Origin: Polytrichum commune
Taxonomy: Eukaryota > Streptophyta > Polytrichopsida > Polytrichales > Polytrichaceae
Direction: 5' to 3'
Assembly (NCBI GenBank): GCA_950295325.1
Contig: OX485809.1
Location: 10,850,001-10,914,000, forward strand
Length of the DNA: 64,000 nt
The notes under the pieces were generated by a model, which had not been told where the DNA came from, ran no database searches, and saw only the letters and a program-made list of their open reading frames with translations. Below are positions 1 to 12,727 of the stretch, in pieces. The position numbers and the translations under genes were made by a program. Position 1 is the stretch's first letter, and every line of letters starts with the position of its first letter.

Positions 1-2454
1 GTCTTAGTAAAGAAAAAAAATGGGAAATTAAGGGTTTGTGTCGACTATAGGAAATTGAATTCGTGCACACAAAAGGATCACTTCCCCTTACCTTTTATCA
101 CCTTGTTGCTTGAGGAGGTTGGAGGTCATTCGCGATATACCTTTATGGATGGGTATGCGGGTTATAATCAAATTTCCATAGCCCTCCAAGATATCCATAA
201 AACGGCTTTTACTACACCTTGGGGTACTTTTGTGTGGGTAGTGATGCCATTTGGGTTATGTAATGCCCCGGCTACTTTCCAACGATTAGTAATGTATATC
301 TTCACCGACTTGTTGTTCAAATCCATGACCGTCTTTGTGGACGATTTTAGCACACAAAGTAATGTGGATGATCACCTACATTGTGTTAGGGAGGCATTGG
401 TTAGGTGTAGGAAGATGAGGTTAGCATTGAACCCGGATAAGACATTTTTGGGAGTGAATAAGGGAGTGTTGTTGGGTTATGTTGTTAGTGAGAAAGGTAG
501 AGAACCCGATCCGGATAAGATTGCGGCCATAAGCGACTTGGCAACTCCAACCAATTCCAAGGGGATCTCTAAGTTGTTAGGACATGTGGAATGGTACCGG
601 GAACTTATTCCTAATTTTTCAAAGATAGCGGTGCCCATTACCCATTTGCTCAAAAATGATGTCAAATTCGAGTGGACGGATGCTTGTCAAAAAGCCTTTG
701 AGGAATTGCGGGATAGGTTGAGCACCTATCCGGTGTTGATACCACCCAATTGGGGTAAACCTTTTCACGTCTATTGTGATGCTAGTAATGTGGCAATAGG
801 GAGTGCGCTTTGTCAAGCAACGGGAGAAAAAGAGAAGGATCAACCTATAGCTTATGCGAGTAAGCAATTGACCCCCGCCGAAAGAAACTACTCTACAACG
901 GAGAGGGAGTGCCTAGCCATGGTGTTTTCCGTTAAAAAGTTTAGGCATTACCTCATGTGCAACCCGGTTGTATTTTTTGTTGACCACATGGCTATCAAGT
1001 ATCTAATTAACAAGGCGGAGTTAAGTGGTAGGTTAGCTAGGTGGGTTTTGTTATTAGAAGAATTCGACTACACGGTGGAATATAAACCGGGTCGTATGCA
1101 TTTACAAGCGGACCACTTGTCTAGGTTGTCGGAGGAGATAGGAAAAAATCCGGTAAATGATATGTTAGTAGATGATAGCCTCTTTGTGGTCACTTCTACA
1201 CCGGAGTGGTATGCGGGCATAGTGGAATTTCTAACAACCCACAAGTTGCCCAAAGAGTGGACAAAAGAAGAGAGAAGGAAGGTGAGGGTAAATAGTAGGC
1301 AATTTGTTGTAGTGGGCCATAGGTTGTTTAGAAGGGGGTCCGATGGTATTTTACGACGATGCGTGTCAAAAACGGAGGTTGAAGCGATTTTAATCGCTTG
1401 CCACGATAGCGCTTGCGGCGGTCACTTCTCGGGTCAACTCACCGGGCAAAAAATACTTAGAGCGGGCTACTTTTGGCCTACACTATTTAAGGACGCCCAT
1501 GACTATGTAAGGAAATGCGACGCTTGCCAACGGTATGCCCGAAACGACCTTAGAATGGAGATGCCTTTACATGTATCATTACCCTTAATTCCTTTCGAAA
1601 AATGGGACATCGACTATGTGGGTGAGGTCCATCCCCAATCTTCAAAAGGAATGAAATATATTGTGGTGGCAACCGAGTACCTCACCAAGTGGGCGGAAGC
1701 CAAAGCGGTGAAGACCGACACGGCGGAACACGCGGCAACATTTATGTACGAAAACATAATTTCGCGGTTCGGGGTGCCGAAGATCCTAGTAAGCGATAGG
1801 GGTACTCACTTTTTGAATGACTTGATTCGAGAGATGACAGAGAAATTTAAAATTGATCACCGAAAGACTACTCCCTACCACCCACAAACCAATGGACAAA
1901 CGGAAAGGGTTAACGGAATTTTGGTGAGTATACTACGCAAGACGGTTATAGACTCGAAGCGGAATTGGGATACGAAACTAACGGAGGCACTTTGGGCATA
2001 CCGTACAACCTATAAGGTAACTACGCGTGCTACACCATTTTCCTTAGTCTATGGTCTTGAAGCGACACTACCAATCGAATATGAAGTCGAGTCACTTAGG
2101 GTGGCCGTGAGTACGAGACTTACCGAAAGTCAATCCTTACGAAATCGACTAACCGATTTGGAAGCACTTGACGAAGGGAGGAGAATGGCGGCTCAACATA
2201 TTGAGGCAATCCAAAGAAGGAGAAAGATTACTTTCGACAAACGACATAAGAGAAGGGCCCTAACACCGGAAATGATGGTCATGATTCAAGACGCACGAAA
2301 GCTTGAATTTCCGGCGAAATTCCATGCGGTATGGTTAGGACCTTACCTTGTCTATGAGGTCTTTCCTAATAATTCAATTCAATTGGAAACGTTGAATGGT
2401 GAGCTCTTTCCTACCCGTACATCGGGAAGTAGATGTAAGGAGTACCGAGCTTGA
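1..2454 (+). CDS. Ty3/Tat-like retrotransposon pol (RT-RNase H-integrase), 5' end outside window
   Basis: The frame is open from base 1, where it already encodes the start of a Ty3 reverse transcriptase (VLVKKKNGKLRVCVDYRKLN), so the true start lies outside the window. Order: RT with MPFGLCNAPATFQ and the catalytic box as FVDDF (usually Y-x-DD); RNase H beginning at CDAS; integrase with an HHCC zinc finger (HDSACGGH to CDACQ) and a DDE core (D in WDIDYVGEV, D in VSDRGTHF, E in TERVNG). The roughly 800 residues visible contain no stop or frameshift, so this copy looks recent. It ends at TGA 2452-2454, 61 bp before the probable 3' LTR. The WAEAKAV integrase style suits the plant Tat/Athila branch; the exact lineage is inferred. 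Confidence 0.93.
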   Translation, partial: VLVKKKNGKLRVCVDYRKLNSCTQKDHFPLPFITLLLEEVGGHSRYTFMDGYAGYNQISIALQDIHKTAFTTPWGTFVWVVMPFGLCNAPATFQRLVMYIFTDLLFKSMTVFVDDFSTQSNVDDHLHCVREALVRCRKMRLALNPDKTFLGVNKGVLLGYVVSEKGREPDPDKIAAISDLATPTNSKGISKLLGHVEWYRELIPNFSKIAVPITHLLKNDVKFEWTDACQKAFEELRDRLSTYPVLIPPNWGKPFHVYCDASNVAIGSALCQATGEKEKDQPIAYASKQLTPAERNYSTTERECLAMVFSVKKFRHYLMCNPVVFFVDHMAIKYLINKAELSGRLARWVLLLEEFDYTVEYKPGRMHLQADHLSRLSEEIGKNPVNDMLVDDSLFVVTSTPEWYAGIVEFLTTHKLPKEWTKEERRKVRVNSRQFVVVGHRLFRRGSDGILRRCVSKTEVEAILIACHDSACGGHFSGQLTGQKILRAGYFWPTLFKDAHDYVRKCDACQRYARNDLRMEMPLHVSLPLIPFEKWDIDYVGEVHPQSSKGMKYIVVATEYLTKWAEAKAVKTDTAEHAATFMYENIISRFGVPKILVSDRGTHFLNDLIREMTEKFKIDHRKTTPYHPQTNGQTERVNGILVSILRKTVIDSKRNWDTKLTEALWAYRTTYKVTTRATPFSLVYGLEATLPIEYEVESLRVAVSTRLTESQSLRNRLTDLEALDEGRRMAAQHIEAIQRRRKITFDKRHKRRALTPEMMVMIQDARKLEFPAKFHAVWLGPYLVYEVFPNNSIQLETLNGELFPTRTSGSRCKEYRA

Positions 2455-2515
2455 CTAGGCAACTTACCCTTGGAGCAAGAGATGTTTGGATTCATCCCCC
2501 GATGGTCGCCAATTA

Positions 2516-4080
2516 TGTGAGCCCAAAAGGGTGCCCACATTTAGTCTTAGACCCTTGAAACGTTAGTTGATGCACTTTGAAGTAGCATGTTACTTCACAA
2601 AAATATAAAAAGAGTGAAATGTTAGTCTTAGAAGTACCATGTTGTAAGAGGCTAGGATGTGAGTTGTTATTGTGTTTTTACCTTCGGAAGGATTTGAGTG
2701 AATGAGGATAGGTAAGGAGAACTTGGATTGAGTAGTTAGTGAGTAGGCTAGTACAAATGGATGGAGACAACCAAAGTGACTCAAGAGGCAAGTGCATTCG
2801 AATTGGGATGAATGGAGGATCACATGGAGCGCACAAGTGGACCACCTCATCATGGCCACTTAATGGGGAAGGCCCAAGGAAGAATGCAAGGTGGAGGATA
2901 AGCAAATTCTCAAAGCACCAATCAAATCACGAGTTAAGCATCGTGGTTTGAATTAAGTGGTGAGCGACGATTTGGGAAAGTAAGGGGAGAAAGTTATGGC
3001 GGCGGAAAGCGAAGGAGGCTAAGTTTGGGTTGAAGCATCCCAAGTTTGGTAAAGTGTGGTAGGTAGAAAGCCAAGGCTAGTTAAATGTTCGAATTAGGAT
3101 CCTTGTTGATCATTTGAGGGAGGGAGGCTTAGAAGATAGGATTGGCGCCTACTAAGTAGGAGGAAATCTCAAGGGCTTATCGTGAGCCTTGAGGGTGCTC
3201 ACCCCCTCAAGCTTACTATTTAATCCCTCATTCTTCCCTCACTCATCCTCTCTCTTTCCTTTGTGCTCCAAGGCACCCCACGAGTTATAAGTGTGGGTGT
3301 GGGAAGCCATATTGGAGCACATGTGTGTGCTTAGTTTTTAGTTTGAGAGCCAAGGCTTGTTAGCCTTGAAGAGGGCTTGACCTCTTGGTAGAATTAGTGT
3401 TGACGTGAAGGATTTTAAAGTTAATTCATGATTCCAATTTGTGGTACTTAAAGTTCATGTTTTGAATACACGTGGTTGCAAGTTCCATGTTTAAGAGTTG
3501 AGCACTTGATGTTGTGATGAGTGCAAAAATATACTTGTGTGGATTAGTTAGTCTTAGTGAAGTTAGGAAATTCTCTCTCCCCCTCTCCTCTCTAGGATTT
3601 TAGGATTTTAGGATTAGAGAAGAATTGTGTGATTAGAAAGGGGTTGTTAGTAGAATTAGGGAAATTAGGTAGGAAGATTAGTTAAGGGCTTGAATAATTA
3701 GTGAGGTAGTTGGGGATTACAACTACAAAGTTGTGGGTTCATGAAAGAGCTGGGTTTATGAAGGACCTGGGTTTGTTTAGTTAGAAGCTAAGGAGCTGGG
3801 TTCATGAAGGAGCTGGGTTTGTTTAGTTAGAAGCTAAGGAGCTGGGTTCATGAAGGAGCTGGGTTTATGAAGGAGCTGGGTTTGTTTAGTTAGAAGCTAA
3901 GAAGCTGGGTTTATGAAGGAGCTGGGTTTATGAAGGAGCTAGTTAAATCCAAGACCACTTGAAGGGTGAACCTTGCACTATGGACTCATCCAAGTCCAAA
4001 TCCAATACCGCGGAGGAATGTGAGCCCAAACCCACTACTCGGACTACGGACGCTTAAGGGTGGGGGGGTTAGGCCTCACA
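2516..4080 (+). repeat. Probable 3' LTR of the Ty3/Tat-like element
   Basis: About 1.57 kb with no supported ORF follows the integrase stop. It begins TGTGAGCCC and ends GGCCTCACA, giving a 6-bp terminal inverted repeat (TGTGAG/CTCACA). Its right edge is exactly where the minus-strand LINE coding sequence resumes at 4081. I see no convincing polypurine tract just before 2516, so the left edge is less certain. The other LTR is outside the window and cannot be compared. Confidence 0.5.
3733..3945 (+). repeat. Tandem repeat of GAGCTGGGTTCATGAAG-type units
   Basis: Units reading about gagctgggttcatgaag or gagctgggtttatgaag alternate with gtttgtttagttagaagc, forming higher-order copies of roughly 57 bp. 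The array lies in the right half of the probable LTR. It may be a length-variable segment; no coding role is seen. Confidence 0.8.
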
Positions 4081-7000
4081 GGTGGCTATTGTGAAGTGTG
4101 GGATGTTTAATTTGTGTGTTGAGTAAGTATAATACATTGAGACTGTCGGTAAATATGTAGGCGGGTTCGTTTGGATATAGTGTATTAATGATTGTTAGTG
4201 TTTCATGTATGGCTATCATTTCTGCTTGTAGTATGTTTTGGAGTCCATGTAGTCTTTTGGAGATGTTAATGCCCTTTGGGCTATAGATTCCATAACCAGC
4301 TCTTTCTCTTCTCCATACTCCAGGGTTAATTTCTTTGGGTTTCATAAAAGAACCGTCTGTATAGTAGCTGAATTGTGGATGAAATTTTAATGGTAAGTTG
4401 GTTTGGTAATTAGGTAATTGTTGAATAAGTATGTTATTATTATTGGGTGTGTTTGGATATTTAGATTTAGCCCATTTTTTGCTAGGATTAACGGCGGTAT
4501 TTAGGGGGGTGGGCGGTGCAATTTGTGTGTGAATTTGTAATATTTGGAGGTTATTTGCTATATTGGTGAGTTGATTCATTTGTTCGTAGGTACCGATGTG
4601 ATTGTTTTGGTGGTGGATACAGAATATTCGTAGTGTTGATAATTCTTTTCTGGTGATATTGAGTTCGGGGGGAATTGTGGGTTCTTCGTATATGATGGTG
4701 TCTGCTGCAAAGTGGGCAATGATGTGTGTGTCCAAGAATGGGCCAGTGTATTGGTTAAAGTTATGGTACCAATCCATATCTTTTGAGATAAGTATAGTGA
4801 TTGTATTTGGGTCTTTTTTGGCCGCAATGCGGGCCCAATGGATGGCTTGTTGTAAGTCTGTTGCGTTATGGGGGTGGGCGTAACCAATTCCCTTCCATTT
4901 TTGGTCAAATGCTTTTCCTAGGGATCCAAATATTCTATCCCTAGAGAATGGTGAGTGGAATTGGGTGAATTGTGTGGGACAAGTAACTGGGGATGAGAAG
5001 TATGAATGGTTGATATTAAATGACGTTATTAGAAAATCTAGTATTGGAGTTGGTATAGTATATTGGGCACGTTTAAGTGGGTCATTTTTTGGAATACGGT
5101 ATTTATACCTTTGGTATAGCCACACGATTTCAGTTTCGAATGATTGGGTAGGTGGTTCTAGACTATGTGGGGTATCTTTAGCTTGATGGTATTGTTTCCA
5201 TAGCCACAATAATCTAGTTTTTGTGATGGTAATGAGGTGCCGGCCGTTGTCTTCATATATGTGAGCGACGTCGAATTGTGTTTGGATAGTGTTAGTATTT
5301 GTTTCGATGTCACTCTCTGGGTTGCATTCATTAATGGAGATATGTGCCAATGGAATAATTGTGGCAGGGATAACGTATATGGTATCTCTTAGTTTTTCCG
5401 TGGAGAAGTATGCGTTAACGATATTTGTGAAATATTTGTGTTGCCTTTTCGTATAATATTGGGTAAGTAGTTCGGTGTTGTGGCAACTAGTATAGGCATC
5501 ACAATAGGGAAATAACTCTCTTTGGGTGCGCCATTTGTTGTATCTGGTATTATTTGTTATAGTCCATTGGCATAGGTATGATGTGTCATTTCTTTTAATC
5601 CCGTTAGAATCTGTGAATTGTCGTTGTTTGTGATCTAGTATTGTGTGTATAGGAAATTGACTGGGGTTGTTAAGCATATTGTTGGGAGGTGGGGGTAGGT
5701 GGGGGATAGGGGGGTTTGGGGGGTGTATAGGGGGGGTTGGGTGTTGAGGGAGGATGGTATGATTTATTATTGTGTAATCATTCTTTAAGGTTCGTGGGGG
5801 GTAATGGTGTGGGCATGGTAGGTGGCATTCTTGGTGGCAGGACGGGTGGCAAAATAGTTGATTCGTGATGTTTAATGCACTTTTGATGAGTTTTGTAGGA
5901 TTGGAGTGGTATATTTTAAAGTCGTCTGGGTTCATTAAGGTTGTGCCATTGGGCATGATTATTTGTTCTAATTTTATTATGTTATGCAATAGAAGTTTTT
6001 GTAATAATTTAAGTGAAGTGTTGGGGTTGAGGCCCTGTAGGTTTTGAGCTTCTTTCAACCATGCAGTTTCAAGTTTGGATGGGTTTAGTAAGAAACTATT
6101 TATTGTACTTTTTAGGTGGACTCCGGCTTTATGTTTAAGTAGGAATAGCGTTCTAGTGATAGGTGATCTAATACAATGATGGTATTTAATGCGGGTTAGT
6201 TCTTTGGAACCTCTAAATTTTGCAAGTATAAATTGTGTTAAGCCATGATAGATTTTACCGAGTCTACCTTTGTCATTGAGGGCATTTTGTAGTTGTTCTC
6301 CGATACAACGCAAATAGGCATTTTGTAGAGAGAATGCTTCAATTCCGAATAGATCGTGCGGGAGTTGTGTAGCGATATTAGATGTGCTTTTTGGTAATCC
6401 GCATATTGTTTTATGAAGTGCTATAATCTTCTTATCGAGTTTTTTGATAGCCGGAATAGAGTATGGTACTGCGTAAAAGCTGTAGGCTATACTAGCACGT
6501 TTGATTGTATCTGCCATGTTGATTTTTTGTTTCATGTTGGCTGGGCATGCTACAAGGGCTTGACATTGTTTAATAACTTTAGCTGTAGTGGTATTAATTT
6601 GTGTTTTCCATTTAAGAGATGGTACGAGATTGATTCCCAGGTAGGTGTATGGTTCGTGTTGATCTAAGACTGGTAATGGTTGGTTTCTATAGTTTATGTT
6701 AGTGGATTGAATCAAGGCTTTGAATGTTATAGAGTTCATTTTAGATTTATTAGGGCATCCGGTCACTGCATACTTGGGTATTCCAAGGTCCATTCCCGCC
6801 CATTCGCAGAATTTGTTTAATTTGTTTAGTTGTGTTTGTAATGATTTTAATTTGTTGGCAATTGCTGCCAGATCATCGGCATATGCTGTGGATGTGATTT
6901 TAATTTTGGAAGTTCCAAAGGTATATCCGTTGTCACCTTGTTGTAACCATCTAAGGAGGGGTTCTAAGAATATTAAGAATAAGTAAGGGCTGAGAGTGTC

Positions 7001-8751
7001 TCCTTGTATTGTACCTCTTTGAATGGGGATGGGTAGGATTTTGCCGAAGTATTCTCCAAGATATATAGTAGTGGATTGTGAGTATATATTACCTATGAGG
7101 TTTATTGCATCTATTGGGTATCCAAGGTCTTTCATTATGGCTAAGAGTCTTGCGTGATCAATGGAACCGAAAGCGTTTTTGAAATCAATGTAGAGGATAT
7201 ATATATATCTTGGTTCGTAAATCTTACGTCTTCTAATGCTGCAATGAGGAGTTAAAGTTGTTTGGATGTTCCTCGTTCTGCTCTAAATCCTTCTTGGCTA
7301 TCATGCAGTATTTGGTATCTTTCACCATAAGCTAAAAGAATAGAGTTTAATGTGTTTGTGTATAGTTTGTATATGGTGTTAGCTAGTGCAATAGATCTAT
7401 GGTTAGTAAGTAGTGATGGATCACCTTTCTTGTATAGTAAAACCGTTAGACTAGTTTTCCAGGATGCGGGGATTTATTTTTGTTTGTAGCAGTGTTTAAA
7501 TAATAGAAAGAGTAGCTTGTGAAAACGTGGAGGCATGTTCTTTAGGATTGAATTAGGAATTTTGTCTGGTCCTGGGGCTTTATTATTTCCTAGGTTTTTG
7601 AGGCAAAAGTCGTATGTTTCTTGGTCAAAGTATGTGTGCAGGGGGGTTTGGGGTTCTCCCCGCTGTTCAATCGTGAATCCTTCTAAGTCATGCCATGGAT
7701 ATTGCCTAACGCCACATGTGCAGTGTGATGGATGGATTTTATGATAGTAGCATGTGGGTACTGTTGGACGATTACTGATGGATTGTTGAATGTATATTTC
7801 TTTTGCAATATCTTCAGGATTGGTTAATATGTTATTTTGTCTATTCGTGATGGAGTCGAGGGGTGAGGTTTCGGAGTGTTTAAAGACTTTCCTATTTATC
7901 TTTTTGGGATTTTTTTCATACATTTGGCGGTATTTCAATACGGCTTTTAGAATACAGTGTTTGGTGTATTTTGTGGTGATTTTTCTGGCTTATTTATTGG
8001 AGGTTTTTGCGATAGCGGCTATGGTGTCAATCCATTCATTTGGGGAAGTGGTTGTTGTAGGTGAATGTGGAATTTGCACATGTTGGTGGTTACGGATTTC
8101 ATTTAAAATGGGATGAGTTTGCCAGTGTGGGTTGTTTCTTGCAATGTATATCGTTTTTCTAATAAGATGGTATGTGTCGATGTGTCGTTTTCATTCTTTG
8201 GATAGTTTTCGTGGTAGGAAGCCACCTTGCTGAGTTGTTCTGTTTGTAAGGGTTGGTATTGGGGCTGCTTTGCAGGTTTTTTCAATGGTTACTGAAATTT
8301 TTTCTACAATGTTATCTAATGCTGTACAAGCTTCTTGCCATTGATCAGGGGTGAGGTTGTCGTGGTTTTCTAGTAGGATGGTTAGTTCGTTTACTTGCGT
8401 GGTATTTGCTTCAAAAAATTCTATATTAAAATTCTCTAAGTTTTCCGGCGGGATTGGATTTAGTATTCTAGTTGGTGTAGTATTTGCGGGGGGTGGTGGT
8501 CTAGCTATAAGTAGGTTTTGAGGTATGTGTAAGGTAACTGGATAGTGGTCTGAGTTTATGTTTGTGTTAGTTGTAGAGGCGAATCTGTTGTTATCTGGTG
8601 AGTTGATATAGAAACCGTCTATAAGGCTGGTTGACGTGTAATTATAACCTCCTTGTCTTAAAAAGTTAGTGTTTGTTGGAATATATTCTAGATTTAGGGT
8701 TGTAGTGAAGTTTTTCCATTGGATGTCGTCCTCTTGTGGTGGCGTGTGATT
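4081..8751 (-). pseudogene. LINE ORF2, C-terminal part: end of APE endonuclease, RT, Cys/His cluster, PCIF1-like domain, RNase H
   Basis: Reading on the minus strand from 8751, the sequence first completes an APE endonuclease (SDHYPV motif near 8540-8560), then enters non-LTR RT (KAPGPDKIPNS, YIDFKNAFGSIDHARL, catalytic AYADD near 6870-6886). A long open frame of about 1,000 codons (7135-4081) continues through a Cys/His cluster (near 5805-5860), a methyltransferase-like stretch (about 4600-5010) and RNase H (DGSF near 4350; IFTDSLNVLYLL near 4150). Frameshifts and stops occur at 7135-8300, for example a slip in a TA run near 7200, so this copy is dead. The 3' end is cut by the Ty3 LTR at 4080. 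The N-terminal part lies beyond the MULE at 19704-20888. Confidence 0.88.
4600..5010 (-). other. PCIF1-like N6-methyltransferase-like domain inside the LINE ORF2
   Basis: Within the long ORF2 frame, between RT and RNase H, the translation contains FSSPV, then SPFSRDRIFGSLGKAFDQKW, then GIGYAHPHN followed by an Ala-rich helix (AIHWARIAA) and a strand ending in DMDWYHN. The order and spacing match what I know of PCIF1 and related phage-type adenine methyltransferases: an ASPLN-like start, S-F-D-FGS-G, an NPPF catalytic loop, then a strand ending in W. The catalytic NPPF position reads AHPHN here (about 4863-4889), so activity is doubtful. The assignment is by pattern recognition only. Confidence 0.5.
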
Positions 8752-8830
8752 GAGGGAGTGCTATCTTATGAGCGGTGAGCGATGAGCGGTAACTTATGAG
8801 CAGAGAGGAAGATGAAAATTTTGGTAATAG
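8752..8830 (+). repeat. Left terminal inverted repeat and subterminal motif cluster of the MULE
   Basis: The terminal block is followed by closely spaced copies of TTATGAGC, GTGAGCG and ATGAGCG (8767-8812). Repeated subterminal heptamers are typical transposase-binding arrangements; binding here is inferred. Confidence 0.8.
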
Positions 8831-11800
8831 GGCCACCAATATCCTATAACCGTGGAATTGTGGCCTTAAAAATGATGATTTTAGGATTTAATAATAAGAG
8901 GGTTGAGAAGGATAAACAACATGAAGTCCAAAAATTTATTCATAAGTAGTAGCACTAGACATGAAACTATCTTTTGCCTCGTCATCTATATATATTCGAG
9001 CACCTTTGCATTGCGAATTGATATTGGAACTATAGCAAGATTCTTCATTTGGATCCGAATCTTCGAGATTCAATATTGCAATTGCAACATTCTCGGCATA
9101 TGATGGGAGACGCGGGCTACGGCTTGGACTTCGTAGGAATTGTCTATGTGCCCAAAACGGGAGACATGTCCTCTTTCCAATCGTATTCCTGAAATCAAAT
9201 CGATGAAACATGTAAATAATGTGAAGAAATAAAAATGAACCAATGAATTGAATGAAACGAATGAAATGAATAAAAATTTATTGTATTAAAACTTACTCAC
9301 ACTCAAATTCAAGCATTTCCTCATCTGAGAGGTTATCATCTTCTTTTGTAAGATCTTGTATATTCTCCTTAGATGACCCCTCTTTCAAAACGTTTTCCAA
9401 AAGCGGTTTCAATATGTGCTCAAACATGTCATTATCACCCTCAAATGCAAGAAGATGTCTGCCACATACGCGTGTTGCTAGGATAGAAGCTCCAGTGGAA
9501 CATGTCAAATCAACAACGCGTCAATTCGATGGTGTAAACAATTCAATAAGATCTTGAAAAACGCGGCGATTTTTTATATGGCCCCCTCCAAGGTTTTCCC
9601 GATTTTTGAAGAAGCATGTTTTTTTCATCGACAAAATTGAAAAGCAAGTTTTTGCTTTTCAATCCAGTGCCAAAAAAAGTGGAGTTTGGTTGTCTCGTGG
9701 ATTTTGTGGTAGTAAAATCCCTTACCAAGACATGAGCCATAAATGCCGGAGTCTACAAAAAAATATAAATTGTGTTAAAACTATATACAATGCAAATAAC
9801 ACCAAAATAATTAAATAGAAACAATTGTGATGTGTTATACTTACGGTGTAGGTTGGAGACTCCGGATCCTTGAACACCATGTACGAATTGAGGCAAATAA
9901 AAATCCTAAGAATTTCCATGTTGCCGTTGTGTAAGGTTGAATTCAAAACCTTCTTGGTTTGCATATTGATAGCAGAAAATACAATGAGGACGCCATCATC
10001 AGACAAGATGGACTTGCACAAGGACATTGTTGCAACCATCCAGTTCTTGTCATATTTATTCCAAAGAGGAATTTCAGTAGGTATATTGGAGAGGTTGAAG
10101 TCAAGACCGTTGGGAAATTGCAGAAAAACCAAGTCAACGGCAAATGGAGTCGGACTTCCTATGACATGAAATTCGCGATTGTCTTTGAACTGAAATACCA
10201 CAACATATCACAATATAAGACACAAAATAAAATCCAAATGAAAGTAAAAACATTACAGAAAATACCAAAACAATAATACTTACGTTTTCAAGAAATGTCC
10301 GCCATTGGATCCACTCAGGAGGGCCTACTTCAACCCCTTCAGACTTGTTCTTGACAGCAGTAGATCGAGCAAAAGAGAGCGTGAGAAAGTTCTTCAGTAT
10401 GAATAACTATTTTCTCAAAATATCCATTGGCGCACGATAAATAGCGTCATAGGTGCTCGAGTAATGGAATTCCAATACATCGCACCCAGACTTTGAACTT
10501 TCGCCTCCAAGTGGATTCTTATCCAAATCATTGGGAAGAACAAGCAATTCTTCATGTTGTAAAATTTCCGATTGATCTTGTATTTTGGTTTCAGGAACAT
10601 GTTTCTTCTTACGACGTTTTGTCTCTTTTGGTTCTGGCTCTCTAAGTTTAAGCTGCATAATTTGTGTTTGCAAAATTGCAGTATCACGAGGATCCACATT
10701 TTTAGCATCATTTATCTGACGGATTGTCTTCTCACTTGACGGACATGCATCCTTAGGACAATCAAGATTCCAACCACAATCCTTATAGTGTGGGAGCGAC
10801 TAATCCAAACAAATCTCAGTAGTGAACATGCATGAATCTTGTGCACCAGTGTCACGCCAATTTGGGAAAAAACGAGGTTCCCCTATAACGCATTTATGTG
10901 GAATCAAAACATATCGAAAATACCTACACACAAAATATTGTAAGTCAAATATTCCATGACAACTTGATAAATGGAATCAAAAAAATCAAAAAAATAATCA
11001 GATTAGGTTGTACCTGTATAATACACGTTTCATAGCAAGATCAATATTAGGTTGCTCATCCCAACCGTTGTGTTCTTTAACTTTTCCGCTTTGGAATTCA
11101 CGATAGAATATTGAATTGAAAGCCGCAAACTTCCAGGTTTGGATATACTCGGAGAGAGTAGGCACATCTGCAGGCAACTGAAGAGTAGATGAAAGAATAC
11201 TTTGAAGCTCTTCGATAGCCTTTTTTTTCAACTGTGCCCAATATGTAGACTTTGATAACCAATCATCAAGTGCAGAATGAGAGAGGGGCGATTTCGGGAA
11301 ATGCAATGCATCTTGGTCAAATCTATTGCCATTCCAAAGCTTGAGCCATCCAACTTTGACTTCTGCATCCACATTACTGACAGCAACACGATGAAGTTTC
11401 TCTTGTAGCATTTCAGGCACCGAAAATGAACCCCAATGGTGCTTAACTTCTTCAAGGAAGCAGAGGTAAAGTTGATATCGGCAATCGCTAGTTGTTTCGT
11501 AAAACTAGAAGATAACATTGCATGTTTTTTGTTGACAGCTGCGGACATTGCTTTTGAAACTCCGTCTGATGTCCGTTCAAGAGGATGAGTTTCATTGTAC
11601 TGATTGAGAGCAATATCGCTAGCCTCATCAAGTTCTTGCTGAAAAATCAAACAAAAGTTAATATTTATAAGTTCATATAGATGTAATGTAAAATGAAGGT
11701 GAATAAACATAAGGCACATATTAGCAATGGTAGAAGAACTTACACTGTACATGTAATCCAAAAAAATTGGTCGTGTCAAAGAATACCAAGTTTCGACGGA

Positions 11801-12663
11801 CTTCTCCTCACATCGTTTATAACTCTTTGGATCCAGTTGCTTTCTGAAGGAAGTCAAAGGCATGGTGCCAATACTTTGCATCCGATATAAAGTATGCACC
11901 AAATTGGTGGATACGTGAGAATTTTCGGTTGACCTAAAAGAAATATTAAATTGATTAGATTCAGGATGATATAATTTGGAAAACAAAATATCATGCACGA
12001 ATTGAAAGTTTCCCTTAGAATCGGTGGCCGATATATAAAACACATGGTCACCATCACGATAACCATTAAAAAAATCAGCCTCCAATTTAGTAATGTCATC
12101 CTTCAAAGCAGGATGCACAATCGGCACAGGAACCATGCGACACAAGGGTACACGCAAGCGAACATTAGGTCCAGCACGGATTGAAGAAATTGTGGAAGTG
12201 AAATTGACCTTTCGTTTGTTCGTAAGCTCCCACACTTTCTCTTTATAAGTTTTACTGTCACCATCATTATCTTCATCCGAATCAAAATCATCGAGGGATT
12301 CATTTATTTTTTTCTTTTTCTTATTATGAAGATTTGACGATATGTCCTAATGATGATAAACTTGTTGAGATGGACGATCTTGAATTGAATGCATTGTGGA
12401 ATCATTATCAGTAAAAATAGGAGTCGTTCTTTCCAAATCCATTGATTGGTCCTAAAACAAATGAAATAAGTTTCATAAATATTTCAAAACCAGTAGCAAC
12501 ACATTAGCAATAACATTACAAAAACAACAACAATAGCAACAATAATAACAACAGAATACCACGAACACAGGGAAGAATGACAAAAATTATTCTAGACACA
12601 GCCATTTGCACCTTTAAATATTGTACGATTAGGGTGGCCGCTCACCCCAAAAATACAAGGCCA

Positions 12664-12689
12664 GACCCTGTGCGTTAACGCACAGGGTC
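12664..12689. repeat. Perfect palindrome centred on GTTAAC
   Basis: Twenty-six bases, perfectly self-complementary (GACCCTGTGCG, TTAA, CGCACAGGGTC), in intron 1 of the methyltransferase-like gene. It is the same core as the array at 13640-14150. Confidence 0.9.
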
Positions 12690-12727
12690 TGTGCGTCCAA
12701 CTACAGGTCTATCAAAGTTGGACGCGA

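Noticed and set aside
4602-6986. Plus-strand ORFs of 60-93 codons opposite the LINE
   Set aside because: They are antisense shadows of the long ORF2 frame with no independent support.
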